Part shown: one piece after another, positions 58,156 through 64,000 of the stretch
How positions within the stretch are numbered: the stretch's first letter is position 1
Layout of the letters: every line of letters starts with the position of its first letter
Assembly: GCA_963277665.1 (NCBI GenBank)
Contig: OY728153.1
Coordinates: 274,448,250 to 274,512,249 of the forward strand
Length of the DNA: 64,000 nt
Direction of reading: 5' to 3'
From: Viscum album
Taxonomy: Eukaryota; Streptophyta; Magnoliopsida; Santalales; Viscaceae
Program-made: the position numbers and the translations under genes
Notes under the pieces: generated by a model
The model's input: the letters and a program-made list of their open reading frames with translations, nothing else
What the model was told of the DNA's origin: nothing
Database searches by the model: none

Positions 58156-60430
58156 TGTAGAGATAGAGGATACTACTCTACACATTGATCAGTATTGGCA
58201 TGTTTCACATAACGTGCAAGTAAGACGTGAGGTTCCACAGATTGGTGTACATAGATCCCACCATTATAATCACAATCCAAAAACAACCGAAATTATACCC
58301 TATATACTCCATGTTATCTTTTATGGCATTTTTATATCTGATTATACATTTCTTGATCATCACCTACTTACTTCCCTCACTGAGAGATGGAGACCTGAGG
58401 CTCACACATTCCACTTGACTGAGGGAGATATGACCATCACCCATGAGGATGTGGCATTTTTGTGCGATATTCCTATATAGGGGATCCAGTTATAGGACCC
58501 ATAGATGAATAATATAATGATATTGTACAAAAATATTAGGCATAAACATTGTGGGTGATGATAATGCTACAAATGGTGGGTTAATATCAATGAGTTGGCT
58601 TGTGATGCGCTTTTCATAGTTTTTAACTGATGTTGACAAGAATACTCTCATGCGTCATGCCTGTGTATATATCTTTCAGCTCATTAGAGGGACAATGTGC
58701 ATTGATCACTCTGGTATAAATTTCCACGTGATGTATTTTGGGATACTAGAGAATTTGGATCAGGCCAAGATATATAGCTTGGGATCTGTGTGATTGGAAT
58801 ATACATACGGATCATTATACACAAAATTCCAATTAGATCACACTGATCTCAGGGGATGTGTCATCCTTATTCATATGTGGGAATGGGAGAACATCCCTTC
58901 CCTCTCACATATTGTTCCAGATCAATATTTTCATAAATAGGTGCTTCTTGATGCTCTACATGGATGTGGGTATGATTAATAATATTTATTGTTTTACAAT
59001 GATACTATGACTTATTAAATTTAATTTATCATTATTCACTAGGTTTTATGTTTTACATTATAGGTGGATTCATGTACAACACATTTTCAGGATATCAAGC
59101 CACAAATTTGGTGCATATAGTCTCATATTGGATAGTATAGTATCCATTTATGTAAGTATATACAGTCTTTCCTTAAATAATTAATTTCATAATATCATTT
59201 TTTAGTTTTTAGGTAAAAAAATTATTCAATGTCACATGTAATTTATGATTTTATGGATTCCATATCGGGCTATATTGGACCATATTCCCACATACTATAG
59301 TAATGGGCTTCATGATGTCATGACTGTAGTGCCTCTCATTCACTTTCATATTGTTGAGTGGAACCAGCTTGATAGAGTCATCCGCTGGTTTGGATTTGTT
59401 CAAATTATTCACTTTCCACCTATACAGTCAACAAAACTACATTCTGGGGAGCTAATAGGGAGTCAGTATGTCAAATATCATAGAATACATATAGAGTATC
59501 TAGAAATATGAGGTATAATATCACCATTTTATATCAAGGGTGTGTGTACAATGTGATTCCCTATAGTAGAGAAGATCGAGTAGGATCTATTGTATAGAAT
59601 AGAGTCTATACTGTATCATAATCCACATGGTGTAGGTCTTCATGATCAAGTATGTTAATAAATTTCCATTAGTTTTCTATATATTTTTTATTCATTTTGA
59701 ACCTCTTTACAACATACATGACTACAACATATTATCCACAAGTCTGACCTAGATGAGTGGGAGGTTTTTAGCATTACATCGTACCATGCTACAACGCATG
59801 GAATTATATCATCATATCATGATCTACATGATAGTATCTTTGATCATCCACTATAGGGATATTTCATTCCTACAAAGGGAGATTAGGTTCCTACTCAAGA
59901 ACCTACTCCAGTAACTTTTGATGTTAAGGATTCATGATGGTGACGATGTAGATCGTGTAATGCTGTACGTGAGGCCTTAATTATTCCACATATAGGGGCC
60001 ACACCTCTAATTGTACAACCTTAGCTGATTACGGATGTGCTCCGGGAGGCATGGGATCCATTTATATTTTCAGGACATCAAAAATTTCCCCCAGATATAT
60101 CTGATCTAAACATGTATCAAGGTTCAATTCCCATGCGTCCACCATTCATGACCAAGCCTTCACAGGCCTTACGATTCCCCAGCAGATGATGGAAGGTCCT
60201 TCAACTTATGCACCATGAGAAGGATTAGGTACACATAAAGACAACCAGATGCCACCTCCTCTTGATGATTCATAGGTAGAGAATTAAACATATGAGGTTA
60301 GAGTGCCCGAGGATGATCCCTCTCAAGCACATCATACTCCACCTCAACACAGAGGTTGTCAATCTCAATACGAGCATCCAAATCACACCCCAAATTTTGG
60401 AATGATACCTTATAATAAACAATGATTATA
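58156..60430 (+). pseudogene. Plant mobile domain (PMD) gene, broken, likely MULE-carried
   Basis: 58,214-58,480 reads ISDYTFLDHHLLTSLTERWR then PEAHTFHLTEGDMTITHEDV, the classic PMD start (L-x-x-A-L-V-E-R-W-R-P-E-T-H-T-F-H-L-P-x-G-E-M-T-x-T-L-E-D-V). Next come RHACVYIFQLIRGTMCIDHS (near 58,650-58,710), MYFGILENLDQAKIYSLGSV and LILIHMWEWENIPS. After intron-like gaps (GT..AG near 58,970-59,062 and 59,150-59,214), 59,245-59,511 reads MILWIPYRAILDHIPTYY, VVPLIHFHIVEWNQLDRVIR, GELIGSQYVKYHRIHIEYLE, the C-terminal half with the V-P-L-I-x-F-x-x-V-E-W-H motif. A Pro-rich tail runs to about 60,420. PMD proteins act in silencing and transposon biology in plants; stops prevent function here. Confidence 0.85.
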
Positions 60431-61698
60431 CTCATTTATTTATATGTTTTCTATTGAATTAAATTATGAGAAAAAGAAGTATTATATCCTCTATATGATT
60501 TTATATCTATTAAATTGATGATATTATTTTTACTATCAACCATTTTTACATGTTTATCCACTGTTTCAATTTTAATTCATATTTTAATTACAATTTATAT
60601 TTTATAAAATTTCAAAGTTGACTGATTGAAACACAAGAAAACTTATTAAATTTAAAGTAGGTAACATTAAAATATTAAAAAAAATATAAACTATAAAACA
60701 GTCTAATGAAAAATTAAAACATAGACTAAACATTTAAAAATTTGATGAAAATAAAAAGAATTTAATAAATATAATAAACAAAATATAATTTATATGGCAC
60801 AAACATTATTGATTAAAAACATAATATTTATAAATTAAAAATAAAATCACCTAAAATATAGTATAATTAAAATATAAATGAATTTTATAACATTGACTAA
60901 ACATATAAAAAATAATTTAAAATTAAAGGAATGTAAACCAATTTTATAAATACAAATGTAATATTTTAAAAAAATAATATATTTTGCCACTAAAATAAGT
61001 TTTCATTAACCATTTCTATGAAATTCTTATTATTTTAAATTATTTTTTATTTGTTCAGTATGTTTGTCGAATTTCATTTAGATTTTATTTCTACTTTATT
61101 ATTTATAGACTTCCAAAGATACCAACTTGAAACATAATCATGTTTCATATAGGGGACTTTAAAAGCATATAAATTATAAAATTTAAATACAATATAAATA
61201 AAATTTGAAAAACTAACTCAACAAATAAAATATAATTGAAAATTAAGAATATATAAATAAAGTTAATTTATATTTCAAAAAATTTATTGCTTAAAAGAAA
61301 AACATTTTAACTTTAAAATATAAATGGACAAAATTATTAATAAGAATTATATTTTTAATTAAATTACTATGAATTATTATTAATTTGGTTATTATAATAA
61401 ACTATTAGTAATTAAATTATTTATTTATATTAATTATCATATGAAATATTTATAATAATTAAAATAATAAATCTTAATAATTTTGTAAATAATATAATTA
61501 TTAATGTGACCAATAAAGTACATAACTAAATATTTTTAAAATAAATTTAATTATATTAGTAATATAAAAATATTAATTACTAATAATAATGGTATTTTTT
61601 AAATATATATGTTTCTAAACAAAATAAAATAAAAACAATATATATATTAAATATAAAAACATATATATTATTAATTTTTAAATATTTTTTAAATTTAT
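60431..61698. other. AT-rich 3' flank of the PMD gene, no gene seen
   Basis: Extremely AT-rich with many short A/T runs; no supported coding frame. It ends at the right inverted-repeat patch. Confidence 0.5.
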
Positions 61699-61748
61699 GC
61701 AAAGGCGACATTATCCTTGCCGCCTTTGGACTAAAACCCAAAGGTGAC
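61699..61748. repeat. Right inverted-repeat patch of the 50.9-61.7 kb composite
   Basis: Starts GCAAAGGCGACATTAT and contains GCCGCCTTTGG and CCCAAAGGTGAC. Its reverse complement aligns with 50,942-50,990 at about 36 of 50 positions. It is also internally palindromic (AAAGGCG / CGCCTTT). Confidence 0.5.
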
Positions 61749-62636
61749 AAGGATGATGTCATGATTCTATCGTAGTTTTAAACATATTTTAAACCTAGTA
61801 ATATTTTAATATTTTTTATAAAATCAATAAATTAGAAGAAAACTCAGTGACAACTACCATCGATCACGAATAGGGGGATTCTATGGCTCTCAATGGTGGC
61901 TGCCAAAAGAAAACCAAATTTTAGATGAAAATCTTATAGCCTAAATTACCTCCTGTCATCCCTTTCTCACCGGATAAACCTTGTGTCATCATCAAAATAT
62001 CCCACATACTACAAATTTTACTGCTGCATCATTTACCTGCAGTCATAATTTTCACCTCTTCATCCCTCTTGGTATTGTGTTTCTTCATTAATATCGTGTT
62101 CTTGTCCTCCTATTAATGTTTCATACTAGTTTTCCTACTATTGATTCATTTTCATTTTTTCTAGTTGTCTCATTGTTATCAGTTGTTATCCAACTCACCA
62201 CCCTCTATTTCAATGTTGTATTGTTTCTTATGAACCCTAGCCATCATTACCTCCTCTTGAATTCATTTTCACCCACCCTCATCTTCCCGTGTCATGTCGC
62301 ACACCCCTTCGTCACTACTATTGTCTCACCTATTGGACTCAACATGAGAAAATGATTCTCAAGTTAGAATTTATTTGGGTACATCACATTTATTATAGAG
62401 AAAGAAAATCATTAATGGATAGTTAATTATCTATATTATTGGATTTAAAAATTAATGTTAACTTAATTAATTGGATATATGAACTTGGGGTCTATATAAA
62501 TGGATATAATAATATTTTTTTTGAGTTTGATTGAAAAGAACTAACACAAATTGACCAAGGTGGAGGTGTCTCACCATCTAGGGAATCAAACCTAGGTTTA
62601 CAAAAAGATCCAAAGGCACTATATCCAAAGGTGGAG
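61749..62636. other. Spacer before the last LTR, no gene seen
   Basis: Less AT-rich at 61,850-62,350, but no recognised domain. The minus strand at about 62,585-62,600 holds CCTAGGTTTGATTCCCTAG, which looks like a tRNA-type B box; no A box was found upstream. Confidence 0.4.
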
Positions 62637-64000
62637 TGTAAATACTTCGACTTTAGTAACCTAGTGTTAGTGGTTACTTTATTACATTGACATAATATAT
62701 AAGTAATTTCATCTCGAAGGGACAAACAATTTAGTAGTTTTGAAAAAATAGATACACACTTGAATCATAAATTAAAATTTTATTTATAAAATACTACCCA
62801 TAAAATCCTTTGATTACACTATTATTCTCATATAATAACCATTCATATCAACCATAATACACTTATGGTCATCTTAGGGAAAAACATAATAAAGGGGTCA
62901 GATCATATTCTCAGTAAGGGTTAAGCATAGTGGAAGCTATCATAAATAATAATAAACAATTATGTAAAGTTAGGTAACTAAAAAAATCCATTTAATCAAT
63001 AAACTAAGTATAATATTTTCGTAATAACAGTTGAAAAAATAATTCCATATAAACAATCACATGAGCTAGAAAAAGTAACCATGAATATTCTACTAATCAA
63101 ATAATCACATAGAAATCAATAAATGATCTCATAATGAGGGAATGAATAATGTTGGACATCATAAACACACCTTCAAAGCTTCATCCAAGACACCATACAT
63201 AAATGGGTATGACATCATCCAATACCCAAACTAGTGCGTCTCATGAGATCTACTGATTCATCAAGGTGATATAGTGGGCCCCACTGATCACTTACTAAGT
63301 CACATTCATTATTTATATAAAAGACGTGAAACACAATATATATGTACATCTTTTTTGAAACTGGCATTTGAAATGTCAATAACATTCCCCAATCAGTAAA
63401 CATAATCACAAACCATCCAAATTAATATGGTGAATGGTATCAAAACAGTACATCCCAACCTAAACTAAACATAATACATTTAATAAAATATTTTGGATGA
63501 TATCACAAGATATTAACCTCAATGAATCATAATATTCAACAAATTATGTTGATATATATGAAAATAATTTATTATGATCATTGAAATATTCTTTAGGAAA
63601 ATACCCATTTTCACTTTGAAAATCACATACATTTAAAACACTGTGAAATTATAAAATAAGAAATTTTCTTTGAAAATAAAATTTTAAACATTCAAATGAA
63701 GCTTAAAAACATTCTGGCTTCATTATAGTAGAAAAATACACTCATTCCATATAAGTTAAAAAACATTATTTTCACACTTTTGTAATAAAAGTCATGAAGT
63801 GCCTTATTTGGAAAATAATAGAAATATTCCCTTTAAAACAATTTATAAAAAGTAAAAAATGAATAAAAATGATTTTTAGAAATCATTAGAGAATAGTTAA
63901 AACATTTTAAAAACATTTTTTTAAAACATGAAGATAGAAAAAAGAGTGTTTTAAGGGAAACTTTAAAAAGACAGTTTTAATAGAAATTATCTTAAAAAAT
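62637..64000 (-). mobile_element. Partial LTR (copy D), runs off the window
   Basis: From TGTAAATACTTCGACTTT at 62,637 the sequence follows the start of the 33,703 and 42,446 LTRs: CTCGAAGGGACAAACAATTTAGTAG, AAAAACATAATAAAGGGGTCAGATCATATTCTCAGTAAGG (spaced as in the others), GTCTCATGAGATCTAC, GGGCCCCACTGATCACTTACTAAGTC. Same family and same minus-strand orientation as the other LTR copies. The rest of the element lies beyond 64,000. The five bases before it are TGGAG. Confidence 0.75.

Noticed and set aside
62116..62355. Hydrophobic 79-codon frame as a membrane protein
   Set aside because: T-rich sequence naturally gives F/L/S-rich frames; no start context, homologue or neighbours support a gene.
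62575..62640. Possible tRNA-derived SINE (B-box-like sequence on the minus strand)
   Set aside because: Only one box-like motif; no A box at the right distance and no tail that I can define.

Overview
The window reads as a flowering-plant nuclear chromosome segment: AT-rich intergenic or pericentromeric heterochromatin made of nested, decayed transposable elements and tandem repeats. I see no intact cellular gene and no rRNA or tRNA gene. Plant origin follows from the families present: two Ty3/gypsy chromoviruses of Tekay/Del type with LTRs of about 3.6-3.7 kb, a CACTA (TNP2) transposase, a MULE transposase followed by a plant mobile domain (PMD) gene, plant-type LINE fragments and a satellite with a unit of about 177 bp. 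Almost every coding region carries stops and frameshifts.

Layout. 1-4,990: two minus-strand LTRs of one family fused directly together, probably one element that lost its interior. 4,991-9,123 and 18,994 to about 21,050: one older sequence with protein-like remnants on the minus strand, a hairpin cluster and a tandem block of about 150 bp; it is split by a Tekay-like element (9,124-18,993, plus strand, target duplication ACCAT) whose interior has shrunk to about 2.6 kb but still ends in a readable chromodomain. 21,050-31,900: AT-rich DNA with a dead CACTA transposase (23,383-26,520), a LINE ORF1-like remnant (27,080-28,990) and what looks like the distal CACTA gene (29,840-31,500). 31,990-33,702 and 46,186 to about 47,050: a 177-bp satellite with higher-order organisation, split by a second Tekay-like chromovirus (33,703-46,185, minus strand, target duplication TAATC) with recognisable gag, protease, reverse transcriptase, RNase H, integrase and chromodomain, all broken. 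47,183-49,774: small non-autonomous CACTA-type DNA.

50,927-61,748: inverted-repeat patches flank a composite of an 11-bp-phased AT minisatellite (itself hit by a LINE RNase H fragment), a tandem repeat of about 310 bp, a MULE transposase pseudogene, a tandem repeat of about 239 bp and a PMD pseudogene. MULE plus PMD is a known plant combination, so this may be one large autonomous-type MULE, now dead. 62,637-64,000: the start of another LTR of the first family.

The two chromovirus insertions are firm because each has paired LTRs and an exact 5-bp target duplication. The features most worth a second look are the 11-bp-phased array, the higher-order satellite, the paired GC-rich motif kept in the diverged AT-rich LTRs, and the unidentified minus-strand protein remnant at 5.0-7.5 kb.
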